Shown here: one piece after another, positions 45,734 through 55,452 of the stretch | Position numbering within the stretch: position 1 is the stretch's first letter | Layout: every line of letters begins with the position of its first letter | Assembly (NCBI GenBank): GCA_052143535.1 | Contig: JBKQSS010000087.1 | Location: 1 to 64,000, forward strand | Direction of reading: 5' to 3' | DNA: 64,000 nt | Origin: JADGRA01 sp052143535 | GTDB lineage: Bacteria; Myxococcota; Myxococcia; Myxococcales; Myxococcaceae | Program-made: the position numbers and the translations under genes | The notes under the pieces: generated by a model | What the model was told of the DNA's origin: nothing | Seen by the model: only the letters and a program-made list of their open reading frames with translations | The model's database searches: none

Positions 45734-46791
45734 GCCTTTCGTTGCAAATGCGGCCCTTCCGTCTGCCGTTGCGCGCGGCGCTGGGCACGGCGCATGGACG
45801 TCAGGTGGCGGTCGAAGGCCTGAGGCTGCTACTGAGGGACGCTTCCGGGGGCTTCGGCCTCGGGGAGGTGACGCCGCTGCCCCACTTCGGCACCGAGTCG
45901 CTACAGCAGGCGGTGCAAGCGCTGGGCACGCTTCGCCTCCACCGGGTGCCAGAGGGCGTGGAAGACGTCTCGGAAGCTTTCTCTCTCGTCGGGCGGGCTT
46001 CCGCGACGCGGGCCGGCGTCGAGATGGCACTGCTGGACTTGGTGGCGCGCCGTCGAGGACTTCCCTTGGCGCAACTGCTTGGAAGTGCACGCCTCCGGCC
46101 GGTACCGGTGAATGCCTTGCTTCGGGGCGAGACGGCAGAAGAGGTTGTCCAGGAGGCGCGCAGCGCGGTGGCGCTGGGCTTCCGGACACTCAAGCTCAAA
46201 GTCGGCGCGCTCTCGGTGCAAGGCGACGTCGAGCGGCTGGTCGCCGTGCGAGAGGCGGTGGGTGGGGCCATCGCACTCCGGGCGGATGCCAACGGGGCCT
46301 GGACGGAGGCAGAGGCACGCCAGCGGCTTTCACCACTGGTGCCGCTGGGGCTCGAGTACGTGGAACAGCCCGTTGCCGCTGGGGATGTTGCCGGCCTGAG
46401 GCGGCTTCGGACGCTTCTACCCGTCGCAGCCGACGAGGCCCTTGGCCTCGAGGGTGCTGCAGCGGCGCTCCTCGAGGCGAAGGAGGGCCCGGCCGCGGAC
46501 GTCCTCATTCTCAAACTGCCCGTGCTGGGCGGACTCCTCAGCGCCCTCCGACTGGGGACCCGAGCTCGCGCTCGCCAGGTAGGCGCCGTGGTGACGAGCG
46601 CAATGGACGGGGCGGTGGGACGGGCCGCCGGCGGCCACCTGGCCCTTGCCCTGGGTGGCGGGCGGGCCCATGGCCTGGCCACAGGAGCGCTCTTGCTGGA
46701 GGACCCAGGAGCACACCCCGTGCTGCGGGGTGCCCTGCAGCTGACGGACGAGCCTGGCCTGGGCATTGCCCCCGAGGCCCTCGGATGGTGA
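45730..46791 (+). CDS. menC: o-Succinylbenzoate synthase
   Basis: A 353-residue enolase-superfamily dehydratase forming o-succinylbenzoate. FRTLKLKVGAL has the catalytic Lys-x-Lys, LRADANGAW the first metal Asp, YVEQPVAAGD the second acidic ligand, and VAADEAL the third. It begins at a GTG overlapping the menA stop. Sequence places it in the menaquinone branch, not among muconate enzymes, and its operon supports that. Confidence 0.92.
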   Translation: MSLSLQMRPFRLPLRAALGTAHGRQVAVEGLRLLLRDASGGFGLGEVTPLPHFGTESLQQAVQALGTLRLHRVPEGVEDVSEAFSLVGRASATRAGVEMALLDLVARRRGLPLAQLLGSARLRPVPVNALLRGETAEEVVQEARSAVALGFRTLKLKVGALSVQGDVERLVAVREAVGGAIALRADANGAWTEAEARQRLSPLVPLGLEYVEQPVAAGDVAGLRRLRTLLPVAADEALGLEGAAAALLEAKEGPAADVLILKLPVLGGLLSALRLGTRARARQVGAVVTSAMDGAVGRAAGGHLALALGGGRAHGLATGALLLEDPGAHPVLRGALQLTDEPGLGIAPEALGW

Positions 46792-48254
46792 GCACCTGCC
46801 CAGTGCGCACTGGGGCTCTGCGCGTCCCCCAGCGGCCGGCCCTGGTGGTGGGCCAGAGGCGCCTCTCCTTTCGCGAGCTCGACGCAGAGGTAGCTGCCTG
46901 GGCCGGACGGCTGCATGCGCGCGGGGTTGGCCCGGGCAGCCGGGTGGCGCTCCTTGCCTGGAATGGGCTCGCGCCAGTGGCACTCCTGTTTGCCGCTGCT
47001 CGTCTCGGCGCGGCGTTGGCCCCCCTCAATGCACGCCTCGCCCGGGCGGAGCTCGAAGCGCTCGTCCAGCGGCTGCGGCCGCAGGCGTTGCTCGTTGAGG
47101 AGGCGCTTGCGGACCGCCTGCCGGACGCTGAGAAGCTGGAGCCCCTCGCGAGGGAGCTGTCCAGCCCACCTCCCGGCGGTGAAACACTCTCGCTGGACGC
47201 GGACTGGGCGGTGCTTTTTACCTCCGGCACCACCGGACAGCCGAAGGGTGCCCGGCTTTCCGTGCGCGCCTTTCTCGCCAGTGCAGCGGCGTCCCGCGCC
47301 AACCTGGGCAGCACCCCGGAAGACCATTGGCTGTGCAACCTGCCGCTGTTTCACGTCGGGGGCCTGGCCATGGCGGTGCGGTGCGCGGTGGACGGCGCCG
47401 CCCTCGTCCTCCATCGCCGTTTCGACGGCTTGGAGACAGCGCGCGCCCTGTCCGAGCAACCCATTACCCACGTCAGCCTGGTGGCCCGCACCCTGGCGCT
47501 TGCCCTGGACGCGGGTGCGCGCCCGGGCGCGCTACGGGCGGTGCTGGTGGGTGGCGGCCCGCTTGCACCGGAGCTCGCCGCGCGAGCCCGTGGAGCAGGC
47601 TTCCCGCTGCTGCAAACCTACGGCCTCACCGAGGCGTCTTCGCAGGTGACTACCGAGCGCCCGGCCGAGGCCGACGGCACCACCGCTGGCCCTGCACTGT
47701 CGGGACTGAGGGTGCGCATTGGCGGCGCGGGGGGGACAGAGGCCAGCGCCGGGCAAGAGGGAGAGATTCAAGTGCAAGGGCCGACCCTCATGACGGGGTA
47801 CCTCGATGACACTGAGGCGTCGGCGCGCTCGCTGGCTGGCGGCTGGCTGCACACACAGGACGTCGGGCGACTCGATGGGAGGGGACGGCTTGAGGTGCTG
47901 GCGCGGCGGCTCGACCTCATTTTGTCCGGCGGGGAAAATGTCTATCCGGCCGAGGTGGAGGCGGTACTCAGCGCGCACCCGGCGGTGGCCGAGGCGGCGG
48001 TGGTGGGGCGGCCCGACGCCGCCTGGGGCGAAGTCCCCGTGGCGGCGGTGGTACTTCGGGCCGGAGCGCGGGCGGACGGGATTCTGGAGTGGGTACGGGG
48101 CCGACTGGCGCGCTTCAAGGTACCGGCCGAAGTGGTGGCCGTGGCGAGGCTTCCCCGCACGGCCGCGGAAAAGGTGGACCGGGTTGCGCTGCGAGAGCAG
48201 CTTGCAGCGCACCTCAGCGACGCGAAACCAGCACACGGGAAGAGGGCCTTGTGA
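46785..48254 (+). CDS. menE: o-Succinylbenzoate-CoA ligase
   Basis: A 489-residue ANL-superfamily adenylating enzyme. VLFTSGTTGQPKGARLS is the ATP P-loop, TYGLTEASSQVTTE the A5 region, GWLHTQDVGRLDGRGRLEVL the hinge Asp, and LPRTAAEKVDR supplies the C-terminal catalytic Lys. It makes the CoA ester used by MenB. The ATG at 46785 overlaps the menC stop by 7 bases; the GTG at 46788 is an alternative. Confidence 0.92.
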   Translation: MVSTCPVRTGALRVPQRPALVVGQRRLSFRELDAEVAAWAGRLHARGVGPGSRVALLAWNGLAPVALLFAAARLGAALAPLNARLARAELEALVQRLRPQALLVEEALADRLPDAEKLEPLARELSSPPPGGETLSLDADWAVLFTSGTTGQPKGARLSVRAFLASAAASRANLGSTPEDHWLCNLPLFHVGGLAMAVRCAVDGAALVLHRRFDGLETARALSEQPITHVSLVARTLALALDAGARPGALRAVLVGGGPLAPELAARARGAGFPLLQTYGLTEASSQVTTERPAEADGTTAGPALSGLRVRIGGAGGTEASAGQEGEIQVQGPTLMTGYLDDTEASARSLAGGWLHTQDVGRLDGRGRLEVLARRLDLILSGGENVYPAEVEAVLSAHPAVAEAAVVGRPDAAWGEVPVAAVVLRAGARADGILEWVRGRLARFKVPAEVVAVARLPRTAAEKVDRVALREQLAAHLSDAKPAHGKRAL

Positions 48255-48294
48255 GAGCCAGAAGCGAGAGGGGTGGGGACGGCAGCGCGAGGTG

Positions 48295-48325
48295 CTACGT
48301 TCACGTAGTCTTGAACGCAGTGAAC
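48295..48325 (+). promoter_or_regulatory. Operator-like repeats just before the prenyl synthase gene
   Basis: CTACG-ttca-CGTAG (48295-48308) is an inverted repeat. It is followed by CTTGAAC-gcag-TGAAC (48310-48325), ending 5 bases before the ATG where a ribosome site would be expected. The second motif matches the element upstream of aroF except for the 4-base spacer. Confidence 0.5.
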
Positions 48326-48330
48326 TTTCC

Positions 48331-49317
48331 ATGGACCTGACGCCCGCCGCGAACGAATTCTTGGGGGCCACCGAGGACCGGCTCGGTCAAGTCCTGAATG
48401 GCGGAAGCGGCGGGGCGGCCAGCTCCGAGACACTGAGTAATGCCGCCCGGCACCTGTGCATTGGCGGAGGCGGCAAGCGGCTTCGGCCGCTGATGGTGCA
48501 CCTCTTTGGGCGGGCCGTGGGCGCCTCCCCAGCCTCGCTGCTGCACGTGGGGGTGGCAGCTGAATTGGTGCACTCTGCCAGCCTCCTCCACGACGACGTG
48601 GTGGACCAAGGCATGTTCCGCCGCGGGCGACCGACGGTGAATGCCCTCTGGGGCAACATCGTCGCGGTCATGGGCGGAGACCTCCTGTTGTGTGTGGCGC
48701 TCGACGAGCTGGCAACGCTCGACCGGGCGGTGACGGCCAGTGCCGTCGCCACCGTGGCGGAGATGACGAGAGCCACCATCGGGGAAGTCGAGGCCCGCGG
48801 GGACCTCTCGCTTCCCCCGGGACAGCTGCGGGCCATTGCCGAGGGAAAGACGGGCGCACTGTTTGGCTTCTGCGGCGCGGCCGCGGCGACCTTGGCCGGC
48901 AAACCGGAGGTGGCTCGGCGTTTCGACACCTTTGGCCGGCACTTGGGCGTGGCGTTTCAGATTGCCGACGACTTGAAGGACCTCACCGGGGGTGACCCCG
49001 GGAAGCCGCCCTTTGCGGACATCCGCTCGCGCACACCCTCACTTCCCCTCCTCCTCGCCGCTGCCGGCGACACGGACGTCCGACGGTGTCTCAAGGAGCT
49101 GTGGGCTTTCGGCTCGATGCCCGACGAGCGCGTGCGCGAAGTGGGCCACGCGGTGCTCGCCAGCCTGGCCATGGGGGAGGCCCGCGCCGAGCTGCACCGG
49201 GAAATCTCCCGCGCTTTGGATGCGCTGGGCGCCTATGCCCAGGAGCCCGGCGGGGAGCAGTTGGTGGCCTGGGCGCAGGCCCTCGGCCAGGCCTTCGAAG
49301 AGGGAATCCAAGCATGA
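48331..49317 (+). CDS. Trans-polyprenyl diphosphate synthase
   Basis: A 328-residue all-alpha prenyl synthase. CIGGGGKRLRPLMV binds IPP, ASLLHDDVVDQGMFRRGRPT contains the first Asp-rich motif (DDxxD) and following Arg residues, and FQIADDLKDLTG the second. It likely makes the long isoprenoid tail for menaquinone, given that it follows menE. Chain length cannot be read with confidence. The ATG at 48331 has no Shine-Dalgarno site, only the repeated motif above. Confidence 0.9.
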   Translation: MDLTPAANEFLGATEDRLGQVLNGGSGGAASSETLSNAARHLCIGGGGKRLRPLMVHLFGRAVGASPASLLHVGVAAELVHSASLLHDDVVDQGMFRRGRPTVNALWGNIVAVMGGDLLLCVALDELATLDRAVTASAVATVAEMTRATIGEVEARGDLSLPPGQLRAIAEGKTGALFGFCGAAAATLAGKPEVARRFDTFGRHLGVAFQIADDLKDLTGGDPGKPPFADIRSRTPSLPLLLAAAGDTDVRRCLKELWAFGSMPDERVREVGHAVLASLAMGEARAELHREISRALDALGAYAQEPGGEQLVAWAQALGQAFEEGIQA

Positions 49318-49901
49318 AGGGTTACGGCTGGTCCGATGCGCCGATGGTTTCCCCGGGCGAGCCGCTGGAGGGTGGGCTGCCCCGCTGGGAGTCCATCGCC
49401 GTGGAGGCGGTGGGCCACGTCATTGAATTTTGGGGTTTCAAGCACAACCAGGGCCGGGTCTGGGCGCTGCTCTACCTCCGGGCGAGCGCCATGAGCGCCA
49501 CTCAACTGGAAGCGGCCCTCGGGCTCAGCAAGGGCGCCGTGTCCATGCTGGTGCGGGACCTCGAGCGCTGGGGAGTGGTGCATAGGGTGCGACAGCCTGG
49601 CGCAGGGGCTTGGCATTACCGATCCGAGACCGACCTGGTGCGAATGGTGAGCCGCGTCATCGAGGAGCGCGAGCTGGCCTTTCTCTCGCGCATTCGCGCT
49701 GAGCTGTCCGAAGCCCGGCGCGTCGCCGCCAGTGCCCCTGGCGTGGACAGGGACCGCCTCGTCCGTCTGGAACGGATGAATACCCTCGCCCAGGCGGCCG
49801 AGCGGGCGCTGAGAGTTTTCTTACGCACTGCGCGGTTGGACGTGCGCTCGATGCTGGCCACCTTCCGGGACCAGGCTGCCGTGCTGCGGGCGCGGGTTTG
49901 A
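49314..49901 (+). CDS. GbsR/MarR-type transcriptional regulator
   Basis: A 195-residue protein with a winged helix-turn-helix in the first 100 residues: HVIEFWGFKHNQGRVWALLY is close to the opening of GbsR-type proteins, and SATQLEAALGLSKGAVSMLV is the recognition helix region. A long helical dimerisation part follows. GbsR proteins sense choline or other small molecules. Here the gene is coupled to the prenyl synthase (ATGA), which suggests control of quinone or isoprenoid synthesis (inference). Confidence 0.82.
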   Translation: MKGYGWSDAPMVSPGEPLEGGLPRWESIAVEAVGHVIEFWGFKHNQGRVWALLYLRASAMSATQLEAALGLSKGAVSMLVRDLERWGVVHRVRQPGAGAWHYRSETDLVRMVSRVIEERELAFLSRIRAELSEARRVAASAPGVDRDRLVRLERMNTLAQAAERALRVFLRTARLDVRSMLATFRDQAAVLRARV

Positions 49902-50054
49902 GGCACCGGCACCACAATGGCCTCGGGAAGTCTTGACAGTTCGGCCGCCCCCGTCATACGAACGCCGGACTTTTTGACGCAAGGCCGCGCTGCTTTCACC
50001 AGAGGAGAAGTGTCCGCACCCTAGTCCGGACTTCTGGTTTTCTGGTTTGCCGTT

Positions 50055-50092
50055 GAAAGCCCGGCCACTCTGGGAGGGGGGGCCGGGCTTTC
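50055..50092. terminator. Bidirectional hairpin terminator
   Basis: A perfect 12-base stem, GAAAGCCCGGCC (50055-50066) with GGCCGGGCTTTC (50081-50092) and a 14-base loop. It sits between the convergent regulator and zinc-ribbon genes. The T's inside the stem and the symmetry suit termination in both directions, though no long T-run follows. Confidence 0.65.
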
Positions 50093-50120
50093 CTGTCCCG
50101 GCACTTGGGTCCAGCCTGCG

Positions 50121-50492
50121 TCAGGCCTTGTCTTCGTCGGCGTCTTCCTCGTCGTCGTCGTCGTCGAGGTCGTCGTCGTCGTCGAGGTCGTCGTCGTCGT
50201 CCTCATCCTCGTCGAGGTCGTCCTCGTCTTCCTCATCCTCTTCCTCTTCGGTCTTGGCGTCGAGGTCCTCCAAATCCTCGGTCTCGAAGGCCATCGCCAG
50301 GCTGAATTTCTTCCCCAGCGCAGCCACCTGGGTGCGCATCTCGGTGAGCGCTGCGACGAAATCCTCAACCAAGTTGGCGGGCGCTTTGGCCTCGCAGCTG
50401 GTGCAGACCAGCTTCTCGGAGCCGTCGATGAGGTCTTGCACGTCGATCTCGAAGCTGGCGTCGCACTTCTGGCAGGTGAAGTCGATGGTCAT
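50121..50492 (-). CDS. Zinc-ribbon protein with very acidic C-terminal tail
   Basis: A 123-residue protein. The N-terminus has two Cys pairs (FTCQKCDASF and VCTSCEAKA, 19 residues apart), a zinc ribbon. A helical segment (about 40-72) follows, then a tail of roughly 45 residues that is almost only Asp and Glu with a few Leu. I know no function. Such tails can mimic nucleic acid, bind basic proteins or calcium. The gene ends 6 bases upstream of where gltA's strand continues: it lies directly downstream of gltA and may be cotranscribed. Confidence 0.72.
   Translation of the reverse strand: MTIDFTCQKCDASFEIDVQDLIDGSEKLVCTSCEAKAPANLVEDFVAALTEMRTQVAALGKKFSLAMAFETEDLEDLDAKTEEEEDEEDEDDLDEDEDDDDDLDDDDDLDDDDDEEDADEDKA
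50130..50250. repeat. Asp/Glu-encoding trinucleotide repeat tract
   Basis: Plus-strand GTC and CTC triplets repeat almost without break, encoding the acidic tail on the minus strand. Runs of identical triplets could vary in length by slippage. Confidence 0.8.
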
Positions 50493-50498
50493 GGTGGC

Positions 50499-51791
<1,293 letters not shown>

Positions 51792-51909
51792 GCTGTCCTC
51801 ATTCCCCGTGCGGGGCTCCGTTGCAACCCCAAAAAAGTGCCAACCCATTTTGCTCGAAGGCGCCAGTGGCGCGCTCGAGTGTGGAAGTGGCAGGGCGGCG
51901 CGGCAAGGC

Positions 51910-51939
51910 TTGCGGCTTCTTCCGCGAGGAGCCTATACC
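51910..51939 (+). promoter_or_regulatory. Candidate icd promoter
   Basis: TTGCGG (51910-51915), an 18-base spacer and TATACC (51934-51939) lie 35 bases before the icd ATG. The same TTGCGG box occurs before rplS. The region between gltA and icd must also hold the gltA promoter. Confidence 0.5.
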
Positions 51940-51974
51940 CTGCCGCCCCATTGGGGGCTTTTCGGAGGTCATCC

Positions 51975-53267
51975 ATGGTCGCAGCCGGAGACAGGATTAG
52001 TCTCGCCGGCGGGAAGCTGTCGGTGCCGGACCGCCCCATTGTCCCTTTCATCGAGGGCGATGGAACGGGGCGGGACATCTGGCGCGCCTCTCAGGCCGTT
52101 TTTGACGCTGCCGTGGCGCGCGCTTACCTGGGAAAGCGCCAGATTGCCTGGCTGGAGGTCCTGGCAGGCGAGAAGGCCTTCAAAAAGACGCAGAATTGGC
52201 TGCCGGACGAGACGGTCGAAGCCTTTCGCACCTACCTGGTGGGCATTAAGGGGCCTCTGACCACACCCATCGGTGGCGGCATCCGGTCGCTCAACGTGGC
52301 CCTCCGCCAGCTGCTCGACCTCTACGTATGCCTCCGCCCGGTGCGCTACTTCTCGGGCGTCCCCTCGCCGGTGAAGCAGCCGGAGAAGGTGGACATGGTC
52401 ATCTTCCGGGAGAACACCGAGGACATCTACGCTGGAATCGAGTTCGAGGCAGGCTCGCCCGCCAACCTGGAGATGCTGTCCGTCCTCCGCGAAAGGTTTC
52501 CGAAAGAGTTCCAGAAGATTCGCTTCCCGGGCGAGTGTGGGCTCGGCATCAAGCCAGTGTCGCGCGAAGGTTCGGAGCGGCTGGTCCGGGCGGCCATTCG
52601 CTATGCCCTCGAGCACAAGCGCCGCAGTGTGACGCTCGTCCACAAGGGCAACATCATGAAGTACACGGAAGGGGCCTTCCGCGCCTGGGGCTACGCTCTG
52701 GCGGAGCGCGAATTCGGTCCTCAGGTGTACAGCTGGGAGCATTGGGAGGCGACCAAGGCCAAGTCCGGAGAGGAGGCGGCCAATGCCGAGCAAAAGACGG
52801 CTCTCGCTGCAGGACGGCTCCTCATCAAGGACGCCATCGCCGACATCACCCTGCAGCAGGTGCTCACCCGCCCGGACGAGTTCGACGTCATTGCGACGCT
52901 CAATCTCAACGGCGACTACCTCTCGGACGCGCTGGCCGCTCAAGTCGGCGGGATTGGCATCGCCCCTGGGGGCAACATCAACTACGTCACCGGGCATGCA
53001 GTCTTCGAAGCCACCCACGGGACGGCGCCCAAGTACGCGGACCAGGATAAGGTCAACCCGGGCAGCGTCATCCTCTCCGGAGACATGATGTTTCGGCACC
53101 TCGGGTGGCACGAGGCGGCAGACCTCATCATCAAAGGGATTCGCGGCGCGATCGCCGCGCGCAGTGTGACTTACGACTTCGCACGGTTGATGAAACAGGA
53201 TGGCTACGCCGGGGTGAAGGAAGTGAAGTGTTCCGAGTTCGGCCAGGCCATCATCCAGCACATGTGA
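51975..53267 (+). CDS. icd: Isocitrate dehydrogenase (NADP-type)
   Basis: A 430-residue enzyme oxidising isocitrate to 2-oxoglutarate. FIEGDGTGRDIW opens the fold, TPIGGGIRSLNVALRQ contains the substrate-binding Ser (phosphorylated in E. coli), FRENTEDIYAGIEFE and VHKGNIMKYTEGAF follow, and LNLNGDYLSDALAAQVGGIG binds metal. GGAGG lies 6 bases upstream of the ATG. It starts the icd-mdh-sucC-sucD-ndk cluster. Confidence 0.95.
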   Translation: MVAAGDRISLAGGKLSVPDRPIVPFIEGDGTGRDIWRASQAVFDAAVARAYLGKRQIAWLEVLAGEKAFKKTQNWLPDETVEAFRTYLVGIKGPLTTPIGGGIRSLNVALRQLLDLYVCLRPVRYFSGVPSPVKQPEKVDMVIFRENTEDIYAGIEFEAGSPANLEMLSVLRERFPKEFQKIRFPGECGLGIKPVSREGSERLVRAAIRYALEHKRRSVTLVHKGNIMKYTEGAFRAWGYALAEREFGPQVYSWEHWEATKAKSGEEAANAEQKTALAAGRLLIKDAIADITLQQVLTRPDEFDVIATLNLNGDYLSDALAAQVGGIGIAPGGNINYVTGHAVFEATHGTAPKYADQDKVNPGSVILSGDMMFRHLGWHEAADLIIKGIRGAIAARSVTYDFARLMKQDGYAGVKEVKCSEFGQAIIQHM

Positions 53268-53312
53268 GCGCGGTCACCTAACGCCTGCGTCCACCACACC
53301 AAGAAGGCATCC

Positions 53313-54248
53313 ATGAGCAAGAAGAAGATTGGACTCGTCGGCGGCGGGCAAATCGGAGGCAACTTGGCCCTGCTCGCCGTCCAGAAGGACTTGGGCGACG
53401 TGGTGCTTTACGACATCCCAGCCGCCGAGGGGCTGGTGAAGGGCAAGGCCCTCGACATCAACCAGCTGGCGGCCGTCGACGGCTACGCAGCACGCGTCAC
53501 GGGAACCACCGACTGGAAAGACGTGGCCGGGGCCGACGTGGTCATCATCACTGCCGGCATTCCGCGCAAACCGGGCATGTCGCGCGAGGACCTACTGGAG
53601 ACGAATCTCAAAATCATGAAGGACGTGGCGACCAACCTCAAGAGCCACTGTCCGCGCGCTTTCGTCATCAACGTCGCCAATCCGCTCGATGCGATGGTGT
53701 ACGCGCTACACAAAATCACCGGTTTTCCGAAGAGCCACGTGGTGGGCATGGCGGGCGTGCTGGACACCGCTCGCTTCAAGTGCTTCGTGGCCCAAGCGCT
53801 GGGCTGCTCGCCGCGTGATGTCCAGGCGCTGGTGCTGGGCGGTCACGGAGACGACATGGTGCCTCTGCTCCGCTCGGCGACGGTGGGCGGCGCACCACTG
53901 AGCAGCCTGCTCCCAAAGGAAAAACTGGCTGCAATTGTCGACCGGACCCGCAAAGGTGGCGCCGAGTTGGTGGAGTTGTACAAGACCGGCTCGGCCTACT
54001 TTGCGCCAGCCGCCTCTGCCATCGCGATGGCCGAAGCTTACGTGCACGACAGCAAGCGCATCCTGCCAGCGGCAGCGCTATTGGAAGGGCAATACGGCAT
54101 CCGCGGTGTCTTTGTCGGCGTGCCGGTCCGAATCGGCGCGGGTGGCGTGGAAGAGATTTTCGAACTGCCGCTCGATGCCCAGGAGAAGGCCGAGTTGGAG
54201 AAGTCGGTTCAGTCGGTGAAGAAGACCGTCGACGCGGTCAAGCTCTGA
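53313..54248 (+). CDS. mdh: Malate dehydrogenase (LDH-like type)
   Basis: A 311-residue NAD enzyme converting malate to oxaloacetate. GLVGGGQIGGNLALLA binds NAD, with Asp in LYDI typical of NAD preference. AGIPRKPGMSREDLLETN carries the substrate Arg residues that separate malate from lactate enzymes, and GGHGDDMVPL the catalytic His. AAGAAGG precedes the ATG. Confidence 0.95.
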   Translation: MSKKKIGLVGGGQIGGNLALLAVQKDLGDVVLYDIPAAEGLVKGKALDINQLAAVDGYAARVTGTTDWKDVAGADVVIITAGIPRKPGMSREDLLETNLKIMKDVATNLKSHCPRAFVINVANPLDAMVYALHKITGFPKSHVVGMAGVLDTARFKCFVAQALGCSPRDVQALVLGGHGDDMVPLLRSATVGGAPLSSLLPKEKLAAIVDRTRKGGAELVELYKTGSAYFAPAASAIAMAEAYVHDSKRILPAAALLEGQYGIRGVFVGVPVRIGAGGVEEIFELPLDAQEKAELEKSVQSVKKTVDAVKL

Positions 54249-54279
54249 GCCGAAAGAGAGCCAACTCGAGCGAGGGACG

Positions 54280-55452
54280 ATGAAGATCCACGAGTGCCAG
54301 GGCAAAGAACTGTTCCGAAAGTACGGGGTGCCCGTCCCGCGCGGCATTCTGGCCCACACGCCGGACGAAGCCGAGCAGGCTGCCCGCCAGCTCAAGACAC
54401 CGGTGGTGGTGGTCAAGGCGCAAATTCATGCCGGCGGTCGCGGGAAGGGGGGCGGCGTGAAGCTCGCTCGTTCCCCCGAGGAGGCCCGGAAGCTCGCCTC
54501 GGAGATTCTCGGGATGCAGCTCCGCACCCACCAGACTGGCCCGGCCGGCCAAAAAGTCCGGAAGGTGTACATCGAGGAGGGCCTCGACATCGCCCGGGAG
54601 CTCTACCTGGGAATGACGCTCGACCGTGCGTTGGCGCGCGTCAGCCTGATGACCTCGAGCGAGGGCGGAGTGGAAATCGAGGAAGTGGCAGCGAAGCATC
54701 CGGAGCGGATTCACGTTGAATCCATCGACCCGGGAGCCGGCTTCTGCGACTTCCAGGGTCGAAAGCTGGCCTTCCAGCTGGGCCTTAGCGGTCCGACGGT
54801 TTCTCGCTTCGTTGCCTTCTGCCGCGCGCTGGACCGCTGTTACCAGGAAACCGACGCCAGCCTGGCGGAGGTCAACCCGCTGGTTGTCCTGAAGGACGGC
54901 GGCGTCATGGCGCTCGACTCGAAGATGACGTTCGACGACAACGCGCTTTACCGCCATCCGGACATCGCCGCTTACCGAGACGTCGACGAGGAAGACCCGC
55001 GAGAGGCCAAGGCGAAGGAGTTTGACCTGGCCTACATCGCACTCGATGGCAACATCGGCTGCATGGTGAACGGCGCCGGGCTGGCCATGGCCACCATGGA
55101 CACCATCAAGCTGGTGGGCGGCACTCCGGCCAACTTCCTCGACGTCGGTGGAGGTGCAACCCGCGAGAAGGTGACGGCCGCCTTCAAACTCATTCTGGAT
55201 GACCCCGGAGTCAAAGCGGTACTGGTCAACATCTTCGGAGGCATCATGAAGTGCGACGTGATTGCCGACGGGGTGGTTGCGGCGGCACGCGAGGTGAAAC
55301 TGCGGGTGCCGCTGGTGGTGCGGCTCGAAGGCACGAACGTCGAGAAGGGTAAGGAAATCCTTCGCACCTCAGGACTGGCCATTACCCCCGCCGACAACCT
55401 CCGCCAGGCGGCGGCAAAGGCCGTGGCCGCCGTGCGCGGGGTGAAGTCATGA
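54280..55452 (+). CDS. sucC: Succinyl-CoA synthetase beta subunit
   Basis: A 390-residue ATP-grasp subunit. MKIHECQGKELFRKYGVPVP is the standard N-terminus, KAQIHAGGRGKGGGVKLARS binds nucleotide, EVNPLVVLKDG and ALDSKMTFDDNALYRHPD bind metal, and VNIFGGIMKCDVIADG is the C-terminal CoA-ligase part. It couples succinyl-CoA cleavage to ATP or GTP formation. The stop overlaps sucD (ATGA). Confidence 0.97.
   Translation: MKIHECQGKELFRKYGVPVPRGILAHTPDEAEQAARQLKTPVVVVKAQIHAGGRGKGGGVKLARSPEEARKLASEILGMQLRTHQTGPAGQKVRKVYIEEGLDIARELYLGMTLDRALARVSLMTSSEGGVEIEEVAAKHPERIHVESIDPGAGFCDFQGRKLAFQLGLSGPTVSRFVAFCRALDRCYQETDASLAEVNPLVVLKDGGVMALDSKMTFDDNALYRHPDIAAYRDVDEEDPREAKAKEFDLAYIALDGNIGCMVNGAGLAMATMDTIKLVGGTPANFLDVGGGATREKVTAAFKLILDDPGVKAVLVNIFGGIMKCDVIADGVVAAAREVKLRVPLVVRLEGTNVEKGKEILRTSGLAITPADNLRQAAAKAVAAVRGVKS

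Noticed and set aside
51827..51842. Sigma-54-like element (TGGCAC then T-run and GGGG) upstream of gltA on the minus strand
   Set aside because: The -12 GC is GG at the required distance, and no enhancer-binding gene is nearby.
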